A stretch of DNA of 64,000 nucleotides, taken from NCBI RefSeq assembly GCF_001571265.1, contig NZ_BCTL01000029.1, positions 44,095-108,094 of the forward strand, in the 5' to 3' direction. The stretch comes from Cedecea neteri NBRC 105707 = ATCC 33855. Lineage in GTDB: Bacteria; Pseudomonadota; Gammaproteobacteria; Enterobacterales; Enterobacteriaceae. The notes under the pieces were generated by a model. The model saw only the letters and a program-made list of their open reading frames with translations. It did not search any database and was not told where the DNA came from. Position numbers and translations under genes: made by a program. Shown one piece after another: positions 18,378 to 27,867 of the stretch (positions within the stretch are counted from its first letter, which is position 1; each line of letters starts with the position of its first letter).

Positions 18378-19613
18378 ATGATGAATATGATATCAATCAT
18401 TTATTTTATTTTGGCACTAATTCTATATGGCTTTGCATATCTAAAAAGTAAAGACTTACTAAATCCTTTAGGTATTGGTATTCTATTATGGTATCTGGCA
18501 TGTTCCCTGGCTAATTTTGATTTGTTGTTCGACTACAAACTGCAGGAAGAGCTCTCGCTTCAAACTAATGTTTGCATGTTATTATCAGGTCTGTGCTTTG
18601 TACTACCGATTTGCTTTTCCTACAGAAAAAACGCGTTATCGCTAATCGGTTATCAAAAAATCCATTACGGTAAGGCGTATAACTTTTTTTTCAATTTGAT
18701 CGTTATTGCATCTATTATCGCATTCCTGTATCGATTTCAACATCTTATTTTCGCACCTGCACTTTTTTCTGGTGCATCAAATGATCTGAAAAGTACGGTG
18801 CCTGATGCATTGCCTGGTGTAAATTATATCGATTTGTTTACACCCTATGCAGCTATTCTTGCACTAATAGAAATTAAATATTCATTAAATCTTTCCAAAA
18901 AAAGGTTCGTAATATTATTCTGCTATATATTATTTTCAATAATATCATCTCTTGTATATAAAGTTTCACGAGGTGAGTTTTTGATTTTTGGGTTGGCTTA
19001 TCTATATATATATTTGGCTACAAAAAGAAATAAAATTAATTTTAAAAAAATGCTATTTATACTTGTATTTGTGCTGCTTTTTTTTGCTGTTGGTGCAATG
19101 CGGTTGTCAGATGAGAGTAGAGTCTCAACTCAATTCGGTAGTGGTGTGCTTAACTCAATATTAAGCCAAATATATACATATATAGCAATTAATTTTCAAA
19201 ATCTAAATGCTCTTATTAATTCTAATTCTGAGTTGACATATGTTTGGGGAGGTTTGAAATTTTTATTAAAACCATTCTTTACATATGAATATGATACAAA
19301 CCAAGTGGGCCTTTCCGATTACTCAGTCGGATTTTTTAATGCTAAAACATTCATCTATTATTTTTACAATGATTTGTCTTACGTCGGTATAATTATTTAT
19401 CCATTGATAATAGGTATTGTTGTTCAGCTAATATATAACAGCATGTGCCGGGATGTAAAATATTTGACCTTGACTGCATCTCTCATGAAAGCAGTTGTAT
19501 TTATGTTTTTTGGGAATTATTTTTTTGGCGAGCTTGTTCTCATATTTCCGTATTTATTGATCTTTTTCTTCCTCACCATGATGAAGACCATAAATATTAG
19601 AGTAGATAAATAG
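18378..19613 (+). CDS. wzy: O-antigen polymerase Wzy
   Basis: Highly hydrophobic 411-aa protein with about ten membrane helices and one larger central periplasmic loop (roughly residues 220-320, including ESRVSTQFGSG and SELTYVWGGLKFLLKPFF), the topology of oligosaccharide repeat-unit polymerases. VSRGEFLIFGLAYLYIYL resembles the conserved region of the Wzy/EpsG-like family. Wzy sequences are too diverse for a closer match; the assignment rests on topology and position after wzx. Two adjacent ATGs (18378, 18381) exist; the ribosome-binding site is weak, typical of this AT-rich cluster. Confidence 0.8.
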   Translation: MMNMISIIYFILALILYGFAYLKSKDLLNPLGIGILLWYLACSLANFDLLFDYKLQEELSLQTNVCMLLSGLCFVLPICFSYRKNALSLIGYQKIHYGKAYNFFFNLIVIASIIAFLYRFQHLIFAPALFSGASNDLKSTVPDALPGVNYIDLFTPYAAILALIEIKYSLNLSKKRFVILFCYILFSIISSLVYKVSRGEFLIFGLAYLYIYLATKRNKINFKKMLFILVFVLLFFAVGAMRLSDESRVSTQFGSGVLNSILSQIYTYIAINFQNLNALINSNSELTYVWGGLKFLLKPFFTYEYDTNQVGLSDYSVGFFNAKTFIYYFYNDLSYVGIIIYPLIIGIVVQLIYNSMCRDVKYLTLTASLMKAVVFMFFGNYFFGELVLIFPYLLIFFFLTMMKTINIRVDK

Positions 19614-19699
19614 CTATAATTTGTCTTTTTGTTCTGGTTTTATCTCGCAGTGTTTTTCAATTTTGGATATTGATAAGTGTATCTTGGAAGGTTTAAATA

Positions 19700-20812
19700 A
19701 TGTCTAATAGCACCAAAAAAATTTTATTTATCGCGCCAGTACCTCCTCCTTTGACTGGTCAGGCAATTGCCTGCAAAGCACTCTACGATAGTTTCATTAG
19801 ACAGGGACATGCCGTTGAGTTAGTTAACTTATCAAAAAAGTCATTCGTATCTGGAGTTGATTCTTATTCTAGAGTCCTCGAGATATTCAAGATACTCAAG
19901 CTAGTTTTTAAAAAGAAAAAAGATGTTGATTATGTGTACTTCACACCGGCTGAATCTGTAGCTGGTAATTTGAAGGACTTACTTATTTATTTAATCCTGT
20001 TCAACAAACTACCTGTGACATTTATACATTTACACGGTGGGGCAGGAATGAAGGTGATTTTATCTTCTAAACATCCTATTCTTAAAAATATTAATGGTTT
20101 TTTTATTAAGAGAATGAAATGTGTCATTGTCTTAGGTGATAGATTAAGTCATATATACAAAGGGCTTATTTCTGAAAGTAAAATAAAAATCGCTAAAAAT
20201 TTCAGCTTGCCGGACTTTTTTATATCACCTATAGAATTAAAAAACAAGTATCAAAAAATTGATACTATAAAAATTCTATTCCTAAGTAATTTGCTGCCAG
20301 GTAAAGGATATAAAGAACTACTCTGTGCGCTTAAGGCACTGCCAGTAGAATCACTAAAGAACCTGCAAGTGGATTTTGCCGGTGGTTTTGAAGATGAGCA
20401 GGCTAAAGAAGAATTTATTAAAGATATTTCTTCTTATCCACAATTTCATTATCATGGTGTAGTTGCGGGCGAGCAAAAAAAGAGATTGCTTGAGGATGCT
20501 CATTTATTTTGTTTACCTACATACTATCCATATGAAGGGCAGCCTATTAGTATTTTAGAAGCTTATGCATCCGGGTGTGCAGTCATGACGACCGATCATA
20601 GTGGTATCTTCGATATTTTCACCCCAGATAGAAATGGAATTCAGGTAAAGCCAGCTGATATTGATTCCATCACCGCCGCACTCAAATCAATTGTCGTAGA
20701 TAAAGATTTACTGAGAAAATATGCGGTATTGAATGCTTATGAGGCAAGACGTTTCTTTAAGGTTGAAAAGCATTTAGCCGTAATGAATGATATTATAAAT
20801 ATTTCAAAATAA
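19700..20812 (+). CDS. GT4-family glycosyltransferase of the O-unit
   Basis: GT-B glycosyltransferase of 370 aa. The N-terminal acceptor lobe starts ILFIAPVPPPLTGQAIA; the donor lobe contains IKILFLSNLLPGKGYKELL, LFCLPTYYPYEGQPISILEAYASG (the E-x7-E signature) and MTTDHSGIFDIF. Sugar specificity cannot be read. Together with the 523-aa transferase and WbuB it gives three visible transferases, matching a four-sugar repeat if WecA supplies the first residue from elsewhere. Start ATG at 19700 has a GGAAGG ten bases upstream; the 86-bp gap before it holds no gene. Confidence 0.8.
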   Translation: MSNSTKKILFIAPVPPPLTGQAIACKALYDSFIRQGHAVELVNLSKKSFVSGVDSYSRVLEIFKILKLVFKKKKDVDYVYFTPAESVAGNLKDLLIYLILFNKLPVTFIHLHGGAGMKVILSSKHPILKNINGFFIKRMKCVIVLGDRLSHIYKGLISESKIKIAKNFSLPDFFISPIELKNKYQKIDTIKILFLSNLLPGKGYKELLCALKALPVESLKNLQVDFAGGFEDEQAKEEFIKDISSYPQFHYHGVVAGEQKKRLLEDAHLFCLPTYYPYEGQPISILEAYASGCAVMTTDHSGIFDIFTPDRNGIQVKPADIDSITAALKSIVVDKDLLRKYAVLNAYEARRFFKVEKHLAVMNDIINISK

Positions 20813-20830
20813 TTTTTATGAGAGTTTAAA

Positions 20831-21970
20831 GTGAAAATCAATTATCAAATATGCACCACCTGCATCATGGATACTACAGATCCGCATATTGTGTTTAATG
20901 AAAATGGCGAGTGTGAATATTGCCAAAATTTTAAAGCGACTATCAAACCCAACTGGCATACCGATCAGATTGGTGAAGCTAAACTCATGGATATGGCAAA
21001 GACAATCAAGGCCGACAGTAAAGGGCAAGATTTTGACTGTATCATTGGCTTATCCGGTGGACTTGACAGCTCCTATGCTGCTTATATTGCAAAGGAAAAA
21101 ATGGGCTTGCGACCTTTGCTTTTTCATGTTGATGCAGGATGGAACACAGATCAGGCCGTTGGTAATATTGAGAAGCTTATTGAAGGGTTAGAGTTAGACC
21201 TTTACACCGAAGTCGTTAACTGGGAGGAAATGAAAGACCTCCAACTCTCTTTCCTTAAATCAGGTATTCCTGATCAAGATTTAGTGCAGGATGCATCTTT
21301 TTTCTCAGGTCTGTATAAATTTGCGCGCCAGCATAAAATCAAACATGTGATTACAGGTTCCAATTTTTCAACAGAATGCTGTCGTGAACCTGAAGCTTGG
21401 GGGGGGTATTTGGGGATAGATACTACACTCTTCAATGATATCCATAAACAGTTTGGCACCAGAGATTTAAAGTCATTTCCTTTAACGGATATATTAGTTT
21501 ATAAGCTGTATTATCAGAAAATTCTGGGGATGAAAATTCATCACCCATTAAATTTGGTTCCTTTTATTAAGGAAAAAGCCGAGCAAGAGTTGAACGAAAA
21601 ATTTGGTTGGCAACGTTTCCAGCATAAACACCATGAGTCTCGTTTTACACGTTTCTATGAGGACTATTGGTTGCCGCGTCGGTTCGGTTTTGAAAAACGC
21701 AGGGCGCATTTTTCGAGCTTGATAATGACAGGACAAATGACCCGTGAGCAGGCTTTAGAGAGAATTGCAAAACCTGAGATGGATGAGCATTTTCTTGAGC
21801 AAGAGTTCGAATATGTCGCTCATAAACTTGGTATTACAGTGGCACAGCTACAAGAATTGTTTGATATGCCTAAAAAAACCTATCGCGACTATAAAAATAA
21901 ACGCTGGCTTATCGGTTTGGGGGCAAATGTACTCCGAGTGCTGGGATTAGAGAAAAGGTACTTTAGATGA
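20831..21970 (+). CDS. N-acetyl sugar amidotransferase (WbpG/PseA family)
   Basis: PP-loop ATPase-type amidotransferase, 379 aa, of the WbpG/PseA group that converts an N-acetyl into an N-acetimidoyl (acetamidino) group on a sugar. Visible: two CxxC pairs (Cys8/Cys11, Cys28/Cys31) suggesting metal binding, the ATP pyrophosphatase motif SGGLDS at 75-80, and GSNFSTECCREPEAWGG further on. In Pseudomonas aeruginosa O5 the homologue works with HisH2/HisF2, the same trio as here. The target sugar is either the legionaminic acid or the fucosamine of this O-unit. It overlaps the HisH-like gene by four bases. Confidence 0.82.
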   Translation: MKINYQICTTCIMDTTDPHIVFNENGECEYCQNFKATIKPNWHTDQIGEAKLMDMAKTIKADSKGQDFDCIIGLSGGLDSSYAAYIAKEKMGLRPLLFHVDAGWNTDQAVGNIEKLIEGLELDLYTEVVNWEEMKDLQLSFLKSGIPDQDLVQDASFFSGLYKFARQHKIKHVITGSNFSTECCREPEAWGGYLGIDTTLFNDIHKQFGTRDLKSFPLTDILVYKLYYQKILGMKIHHPLNLVPFIKEKAEQELNEKFGWQRFQHKHHESRFTRFYEDYWLPRRFGFEKRRAHFSSLIMTGQMTREQALERIAKPEMDEHFLEQEFEYVAHKLGITVAQLQELFDMPKKTYRDYKNKRWLIGLGANVLRVLGLEKRYFR

Positions 21971-22581
21971 TTAAAATCATTGATTATGGCATTGGTAATA
22001 TACAGGCTTTTCTGAATGTGTATAAAAGATTGGGAATCAGTGCCGATGTCGCCCGGTCTAAAGAAGATATCAAGGATTCCACACATTTGATTTTACCCGG
22101 CGTTGGTGCTTTTGATAGAGCAATGACTTTATTTAACGAGTCGGGCATGCGTGAAAGTGTAGAATGCAGGGTGCTAGAAGATAATATTCCTGTTATTGGT
22201 ATCTGTGTTGGCATGCAGATGCTTGCTAATTCCAGTGATGAAGGAACTATGGCTGGATTAGGTTGGATCCCTGGACGAGTCAGGTCTTTCTCTAGCCATA
22301 ATTCTTCAGCAAATCTTCCTATGCCCCATATGGGTTGGAATGACGTTATTGAGAATAAAAAATCTCCATTATTGGAGGGTTTTGTCAGTAACCCACGTTT
22401 TTATTTTCTCCATTCATATTATTATGAATGTGAGGATGATAATGATGTAGTTGCATCAGCCAGTTATGGACACAATTTCAACTGTGTCATTGGCCGAAAT
22501 AATATCTACGGGATTCAATGCCATCCTGAAAAAAGTCATTCTTCAGGTTACCAACTACTGAAGAATTTTTCTGAGATTTGA
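21967..22581 (+). CDS. hisH2: HisH-like glutaminase subunit of the sugar amidotransferase system
   Basis: Class I glutamine amidotransferase, 204 aa, paralogue of the histidine-operon HisH found later in this window. The catalytic triad is intact: Cys80 in GICVGMQML, His186 and Glu188 in QCHPEK. It would hydrolyse glutamine and pass ammonia to its HisF-like partner and on to the amidotransferase upstream. Its translation is coupled to that gene (ATGA overlap) and the HisF-like gene begins four bases after its stop. Participation in histidine synthesis is unlikely given a complete his operon nearby. Confidence 0.82.
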   Translation: MIKIIDYGIGNIQAFLNVYKRLGISADVARSKEDIKDSTHLILPGVGAFDRAMTLFNESGMRESVECRVLEDNIPVIGICVGMQMLANSSDEGTMAGLGWIPGRVRSFSSHNSSANLPMPHMGWNDVIENKKSPLLEGFVSNPRFYFLHSYYYECEDDNDVVASASYGHNFNCVIGRNNIYGIQCHPEKSHSSGYQLLKNFSEI

Positions 22582-22585
22582 TACT

Positions 22586-23377
22586 ATGCTTAGGCCAAGA
22601 ATTATTCCTTGTTTACTTATTCACGATTCTGGTTTGGTTAAAACCGTCAATTTTAAAGACCCTAAATATGTCGGTGACCCAATTAATGCAGTGAAAATTT
22701 TTAATGAAAAAGAAGCTGATGAGCTGATGGTTATCGATATTGATGCCACGGTAAAAGGGCATGAGCCAGATTATCAATTAATTAAAAAAATTGCAGCCGA
22801 ATGCCGAATGCCACTATGTTATGGTGGAGGAATAACAACGGCAGAACAGGCAGCAAAAATTATTTCTCTTGGGGTTGAAAAAATTTCCATAGGGGCCGCT
22901 GCAGTTGAAAATCCGGCCTTGGTAACTGAGCTGGCTGAAGCAATCGGTAAGCAAAGTGTTGTTGTTGTATTGGACGTTATCAAGAAAAAAGGATTTTTCG
23001 CCAAAGGATATGAATTATCTACAAGAAATAACACTCATAATCATAAGATAGATCCTTTGGTATTTGCTAAAAAGATGGCAGCATTAGGAGCCGGAGAAAT
23101 TGTTATCAACTTTATTGATAACGATGGGGTTATGAAAGGGTATGATCTTGAATATTCTTCCATTATTCGTGCTAATGTTAACGTCCCTATTACTTTCTTA
23201 GGTGGCGCAGGGTCTTATGAGCATTTGTCTGAACTAATTAATACCTGCGGTATTGTCGGAGCTGCAGCGGGCAGCCTTTTCGTATTTAAAGGAAAGTACC
23301 GTGCAGTGCTGATTAGTTATCCAACTCCTGAGCAAAAAGAGTTAATCTATTCTAATCTTCAGAATAGTAATCAATAA
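22586..23377 (+). CDS. hisF2: HisF-like ammonia-channel subunit, catalytic Asp11 replaced
   Basis: TIM-barrel protein of 263 aa related to imidazole glycerol phosphate synthase subunit HisF. Side by side with the true HisF in this window, residues 1-10 align without gaps (RIIPCL), but the catalytic Asp11 (CLDVRDG) is Leu here (CLLIHDS), while Asp130 is kept (VVLDV against VGIDT). Loss of Asp11 should abolish cyclase chemistry, so the barrel probably only conducts ammonia from the HisH-like partner to the WbpG-type amidotransferase. Only the two sequences are compared; function is inferred. Confidence 0.82.
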   Translation: MLRPRIIPCLLIHDSGLVKTVNFKDPKYVGDPINAVKIFNEKEADELMVIDIDATVKGHEPDYQLIKKIAAECRMPLCYGGGITTAEQAAKIISLGVEKISIGAAAVENPALVTELAEAIGKQSVVVVLDVIKKKGFFAKGYELSTRNNTHNHKIDPLVFAKKMAALGAGEIVINFIDNDGVMKGYDLEYSSIIRANVNVPITFLGGAGSYEHLSELINTCGIVGAAAGSLFVFKGKYRAVLISYPTPEQKELIYSNLQNSNQ

Positions 23378-23386
23378 GGATTTCTG

Positions 23387-24421
23387 ATGTTTAAAGATAA
23401 AACACTTCTGATCACTGGTGGTACAGGATCTTTTGGTAATGCTGTATTAAATCGTTTTCTGAAAACCGATATTAAAGAGATTCGTATTTTTAGCCGTGAC
23501 GAAAAAAAACAAGATGATATGCGGAAAAAATACAACAGTGAAAAGCTTAAGTTTTATATTGGTGATGTAAGAGACTATCAATCAATTCTGAATGCTTCTC
23601 GTGGTGTCGACTTTATTTACCATGCTGCGGCATTGAAGCAAGTTCCTTCATGTGAATTTCACCCGATGGAAGCGGTTAAAACTAATGTTCTTGGAACAGA
23701 GAACGTGCTCGAAGCCGCAATTGCCAATAGTGTTAAACGTGTGGTTTGCCTAAGTACGGATAAAGCTGTTTATCCGATCAATGCAATGGGTATTTCTAAA
23801 GCAATGATGGAAAAAGTCATTGTTGCCAAATCTCGTAATGTTGATCCAAATAATACCGTTATTTGCGCTACTCGCTATGGCAATGTCATGGCTTCCCGTG
23901 GTTCCGTTATCCCTTTATTTGTTGATTTGATTCGTGAGGGCAAATCCTTGACGATCACTGATCCAAATATGACACGATTTATGATGACCCTTGAAGATGC
24001 GGTTGATCTGGTCCTGTATGCCTTTACGCATGGAAATAATGGCGATATTTTTGTTCAGAAAGCTCCTGCTGCTACCATCGAAACACTTGCAATTGCGCTG
24101 AAAGATTTGCTTAACGTTCCGGAACATCAGGTTAATGTCATTGGCACTCGTCATGGCGAAAAACTGTATGAGGCCTTGCTGAGCCGCGAGGAAATGGTGG
24201 CTGCTGTCGATATGGGTGATTATTATCGTGTTCCACCAGATCTTCGCGACCTGAACTACGGAAAATATGTTGAGCAGGGCGATAAGCGTATCTCTGAAGT
24301 GGAAGACTATAACTCCCATAATACTGAGCGTCTCGATGTTGAGGGCATGAAAATGCTGCTGCTGAAGCTTCCATTCATCAACGCACTGCGCGCCGGAAAA
24401 GCATACGAATTGGATGCATAA
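23387..24421 (+). CDS. fnlA: FnlA: UDP-GlcNAc 4,6-dehydratase/5-epimerase
   Basis: Extended SDR (344 aa) catalysing the first step from UDP-GlcNAc to UDP-L-FucNAc. GGTGSFG at 11-17 binds NAD; the active site has LSTDKAVYPINAMGISKAM, again with Met in place of the usual catalytic Tyr. It is nearly identical in appearance to E. coli FnlA/P. aeruginosa WbjB, including the C-terminal DMGDYYRVPPDLRDLNY. AAGGATTTCTG precedes the ATG. Base composition rises from here toward gnd, as if this module joined the cluster separately. Confidence 0.92.
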   Translation: MFKDKTLLITGGTGSFGNAVLNRFLKTDIKEIRIFSRDEKKQDDMRKKYNSEKLKFYIGDVRDYQSILNASRGVDFIYHAAALKQVPSCEFHPMEAVKTNVLGTENVLEAAIANSVKRVVCLSTDKAVYPINAMGISKAMMEKVIVAKSRNVDPNNTVICATRYGNVMASRGSVIPLFVDLIREGKSLTITDPNMTRFMMTLEDAVDLVLYAFTHGNNGDIFVQKAPAATIETLAIALKDLLNVPEHQVNVIGTRHGEKLYEALLSREEMVAAVDMGDYYRVPPDLRDLNYGKYVEQGDKRISEVEDYNSHNTERLDVEGMKMLLLKLPFINALRAGKAYELDA

Positions 24422-24422
24422 T

Positions 24423-25526
24423 ATGAAGATTTTGGTGACAGGGGCTGGAGGCTTCATTGGTCAAAACTTATGCCTGAAGTTGTCTGAGGCCGGGTACGAT
24501 AACATTCTAAAAATTGACCGTGCTGCCAGCACAGATGAATTAAAAAATGCTGTAATTACGGCAGATTTTATTTACCATCTTGCTGGTGTAAACAGACCTG
24601 TAGATGATAAGGAATTCAGTGCGGGTAATCATGGGTTAACTCAGCAGATTGTTGATATTCTGATCGAGAATAAACTTAACACTCCGGTGATGATTAGCTC
24701 TTCTACACAGGCTACACGGGATAATTTGTACGGTGCCAGTAAAGCAGCGGCCGAAGATACGATTCTGAAATATGCTGAGCTAACTAAAGCTGCATATTAT
24801 ATTTATCGTTTTCCAAATGTTTTTGGTAAATGGTGTCGGCCTAATTACAACTCCTTTGTTGCAACCTTTTGCCACAACATTGCTTCCGGTCAGGATATTC
24901 AAGTCAATGATCCTAAGGCAGCAGTTACGCTGGTCTATATTGATGATGTCTGCTCTGAACTGATCGCGTTGCTTGATAACCGCGTAAGCGGTTACTGCGA
25001 GGTTAAAACGCAGTACCAGACCACCGTTGGTGACGTTGCTGAAACCCTCCATTCCTTTAAAAATAGTCGCCAAAATCTCATTTCTGAAGCCGTTGGCACA
25101 GGCCTGACGCGTGCTCTTTATTCAACCTATCTGAGCTATTTAAAGCCTGAGCAGTTTAGCTATTCCGTGCCGTCTTATGGCGATCAGCGCGGCGTTTTTT
25201 GTGAAATGCTGAAAACTAAGGACGCAGGGCAGTTTTCCTTCTTCACTGCCCATCCCGGTATTACGCGTGGTGGGCATTACCATCACACTAAAAATGAAAA
25301 GTTCCTGGTTATTCAAGGTGATGCCACATTCAAATTTGAGCATGTTATCACCGGTGAAAAATATGAACTTCATGTAAGTTCTGGTGAATATAAAATCGTC
25401 GAGACCGTTCCCGGTTGGACTCATGACATCACTAATACCGGAAGCAATGAATTAATCGTAATGCTTTGGGCTAATGAAATTTTTGATAAAAATGCACCGG
25501 ATACCATAGCGAGACCTTTAGCATGA
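24423..25526 (+). CDS. fnlB: FnlB: bifunctional epimerase/reductase (WbjC/CapF type)
   Basis: Second enzyme of UDP-L-FucNAc synthesis, 367 aa. N-terminal SDR reductase domain starts MKILVTGAGGFIGQN (GAGGFIG 7-13) and includes YGASKAAAEDTIL; the C-terminal third is a cupin with HPGITRGGHYHHTKNEKF, the metal-binding histidines that perform the 3-epimerisation in CapF. The start is placed at 24423, one base after the fnlA stop; an ATG at 24414 in frame would overlap fnlA. The stop overlaps the fnlC start by four bases. Confidence 0.9.
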   Translation: MKILVTGAGGFIGQNLCLKLSEAGYDNILKIDRAASTDELKNAVITADFIYHLAGVNRPVDDKEFSAGNHGLTQQIVDILIENKLNTPVMISSSTQATRDNLYGASKAAAEDTILKYAELTKAAYYIYRFPNVFGKWCRPNYNSFVATFCHNIASGQDIQVNDPKAAVTLVYIDDVCSELIALLDNRVSGYCEVKTQYQTTVGDVAETLHSFKNSRQNLISEAVGTGLTRALYSTYLSYLKPEQFSYSVPSYGDQRGVFCEMLKTKDAGQFSFFTAHPGITRGGHYHHTKNEKFLVIQGDATFKFEHVITGEKYELHVSSGEYKIVETVPGWTHDITNTGSNELIVMLWANEIFDKNAPDTIARPLA

Positions 25527-26653
25527 AAAAATTGAAAGTTATGTCTGTGGTGGGAACTCGCCCGGAAATTATTCGTCTGTCACGCGTTTTGGCCAAACTT
25601 GATCAATATTGCGACCATATTATTGTTCACACTGGACAGAACTACGATTTTGAATTGAATGAAGTTTTCTTCAACGACCTTGGCGTGCGTAAGCCAGACT
25701 ATTTTCTGAGTGCTGCAGGTAAAAATGCAGCCACCACCATTGGCCAGATCATTATTAAGGTGGATGAAGTTCTTGAAGAAGTAAAACCTGATGCCATGTT
25801 GGTCCTTGGCGATACCAACTCCTGTATCTCTGCGTTACCGGCGAAACGCCGGAAGATCCCAATTTTTCATATGGAAGCAGGAAATCGCTGCTTTGATCAA
25901 CGTGTCCCAGAGGAAACTAACCGCCGCATCGTCGATCACACAGCAGATATCAATCTGACTTACAGCACCATCGCACGTGATTACTTACTGAGCGAAGGTC
26001 TCCCGCCAGACCGCGTTATTAAAACCGGCAGCCCGATGTTTGAAGTGCTTTCACATTATATGGAACAGATTGATAGTTCTGATGTGTTGAAGCGTCTGGG
26101 TCTTCAGAAAAATAAATTTTTTGTCGTCAGTGCTCATCGGGAAGAAAACGTCGATTCGCCGAAACAATTAGAAAAACTGGCCCAGGTACTTAATACCGTA
26201 GCGGAAAAATATGATTTTCCGGTTATCATTTCTACGCATCCAAGAACGCGTAACAGAATTGAAGCTGCGGGTATAACGTTCCACAAAAATATTCAGCTTC
26301 TGAAGCCACTTGGTTTTCACGATTATAACCATCTGCAGAAAAACGCGATGGCCGTATTGTCCGATAGTGGCACAATTACTGAAGAATCATCCATCATGAA
26401 CTTCCCCGCAGTAAATATTCGCGAAGCGCATGAAAGACCGGAAGGATTTGAAGAAGCCTCGGTAATGATGGTTGGACTTGAGGTTGAGCGTGTTTTACAG
26501 GCGTTAGCTATTCTTGAGACGCAGCCTCGTGATCAAGATCGCTTATTACGGCAGGTTGCTGATTACAGCATGCCAAACGTTTCAGATAAAGTGGTCAGAA
26601 TCATCCATTCCTATACGGATTACGTTAAGAGAGTGGTCTGGAAAGAGTACTAA
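25523..26653 (+). CDS. fnlC: FnlC: UDP-N-acetyl-L-talosamine 2-epimerase (WecB family)
   Basis: Non-hydrolysing 2-epimerase of 376 aa performing the last step to UDP-L-FucNAc. Motifs: VVGTRPEIIRLSRVLA, HTGQNYD, HMEAGNRCFDQRVPEETNRRI, and SDSGTITEESSIMNFPAVNIR, which define the WecB/WbjD group. Its start overlaps fnlB (ATGA), and its TAATG stop shares a base with wbuB. With fnlA and fnlB this completes the pathway. Confidence 0.93.
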   Translation: MKKLKVMSVVGTRPEIIRLSRVLAKLDQYCDHIIVHTGQNYDFELNEVFFNDLGVRKPDYFLSAAGKNAATTIGQIIIKVDEVLEEVKPDAMLVLGDTNSCISALPAKRRKIPIFHMEAGNRCFDQRVPEETNRRIVDHTADINLTYSTIARDYLLSEGLPPDRVIKTGSPMFEVLSHYMEQIDSSDVLKRLGLQKNKFFVVSAHREENVDSPKQLEKLAQVLNTVAEKYDFPVIISTHPRTRNRIEAAGITFHKNIQLLKPLGFHDYNHLQKNAMAVLSDSGTITEESSIMNFPAVNIREAHERPEGFEEASVMMVGLEVERVLQALAILETQPRDQDRLLRQVADYSMPNVSDKVVRIIHSYTDYVKRVVWKEY

Positions 26654-27867
26654 TGAAACTTGCTCTGATAATCGATGATTACTTGCCTGACAGCACGCGA
26701 GTGGGTGCCAAAATGTTCCATGAACTCGCAGTGGAGCTACTTCGGCATGGGCATCAGGTCACTGTTATTACACCTGAAATAAACGGCTGTCAGCGTCTTA
26801 GTTACGATAATCTTGACGGCGTAAATATCTGGCGCTTTAAAAGCGGTCCGATCAAAGATGTGCCAAAAGTCCAGCGCGCAATCAACGAAACTTTACTTTC
26901 ATGTCGGGCCTGGCTTGCGGTACGGTCAAATATTAAGAAAGATACTTTTGATGGTGTTATTTACTACTCTCCCTCAATCTTCTGGGGTAGGTTGGTTCGT
27001 AACATTAAAAAAAGATGTGGTTGCCCGGCTTACTTAGTTTTGCGGGATATGTTCCCGCAATGGGTCATTGACGCGGGTATGCTTCGCAGTGGTTCACTGC
27101 TCGAAAAGTATTTCCGTTTTTTTGAAAAATATTCCTACGAACAAGCCAATAGTATTGGGTTGATGTCGGACCGAAATTTGGAAATTTTCAGGTTGCATAA
27201 TCGTCATTTACCCTGTGAGGTTTTGAAAAACTGGGCAAATGTTAGCGCTTATGCTTCTCGGGAAAACGAAAACGGATCTTTTCGGGATAAGCTTGGACTG
27301 CATAAGAAGACGATTTTCTTTTATGGCGGTAACATTGGTCATGCGCAGGATATGACCAACCTCATGAGGTTGGCAAAAAACATGCAAAAGCATGAGAACG
27401 CGCATTTTTTGTTTGTGGGTCAGGGGGATGAAGTCGAACTGATTAAGCAGCTTGCCAGTGAATGGAATTTGTCAAATTTTTCGTATCTTCCATCGATTAA
27501 CCAAGTGGAATTCAAGCGGTTATTGAGTGAGATCGATATCGGATTGTTTTCACTAGCAGCTAATCATATTTCGCATAATTTTCCCGGTAAACTTTTAGGT
27601 TACATGGTTCAGTCAATACCCATTCTCGGTAGTGTCAATGCGGGTAATGATTTGATGGACATTGTTAATGCAAATTCCGCTGGGTTTATCCATGAAAATG
27701 GCCAGGACGAGCAGTTACTTGCTTCAGCCGAGCGGTTATTGCTCGATGAAAATCTACGCTTATCGATTGGCAAAAGTGCTTATAAATTGTTAATCGATCA
27801 ATTTTCCGTTCAGTCCGCGGCCCAGACCATTGAAAATAGACTGGAGGCGAGCGGTGCGTTTAATTGA
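26653..27867 (+). CDS. wbuB: WbuB: L-FucNAc glycosyltransferase
   Basis: GT4-type transferase, 404 aa, which in E. coli O-antigen clusters accompanies fnlABC and is assigned to the transfer of L-FucNAc onto the lipid-linked acceptor. Visible segments: LIIDDYLPDSTRVGAKMFHELA at the N-terminus (acceptor lobe), FFYGGNIGHAQDMTNLM, and FPGKLLGYMVQSIPILGSVNAGNDL in the donor lobe. The start shares a base with the fnlC stop and its 3' end overlaps wbuC by 14 bp, so the five genes read as one coupled module. Confidence 0.88.
   Translation: MKLALIIDDYLPDSTRVGAKMFHELAVELLRHGHQVTVITPEINGCQRLSYDNLDGVNIWRFKSGPIKDVPKVQRAINETLLSCRAWLAVRSNIKKDTFDGVIYYSPSIFWGRLVRNIKKRCGCPAYLVLRDMFPQWVIDAGMLRSGSLLEKYFRFFEKYSYEQANSIGLMSDRNLEIFRLHNRHLPCEVLKNWANVSAYASRENENGSFRDKLGLHKKTIFFYGGNIGHAQDMTNLMRLAKNMQKHENAHFLFVGQGDEVELIKQLASEWNLSNFSYLPSINQVEFKRLLSEIDIGLFSLAANHISHNFPGKLLGYMVQSIPILGSVNAGNDLMDIVNANSAGFIHENGQDEQLLASAERLLLDENLRLSIGKSAYKLLIDQFSVQSAAQTIENRLEASGAFN

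Noticed and set aside
21967..23377. A duplicated part of the histidine operon (hisH, hisF) in the O-antigen cluster
   Set aside because: The HisF-like protein lacks Asp11 and the genes are coupled to a WbpG-type amidotransferase; the genuine hisH and hisF are intact at 33755-35844.
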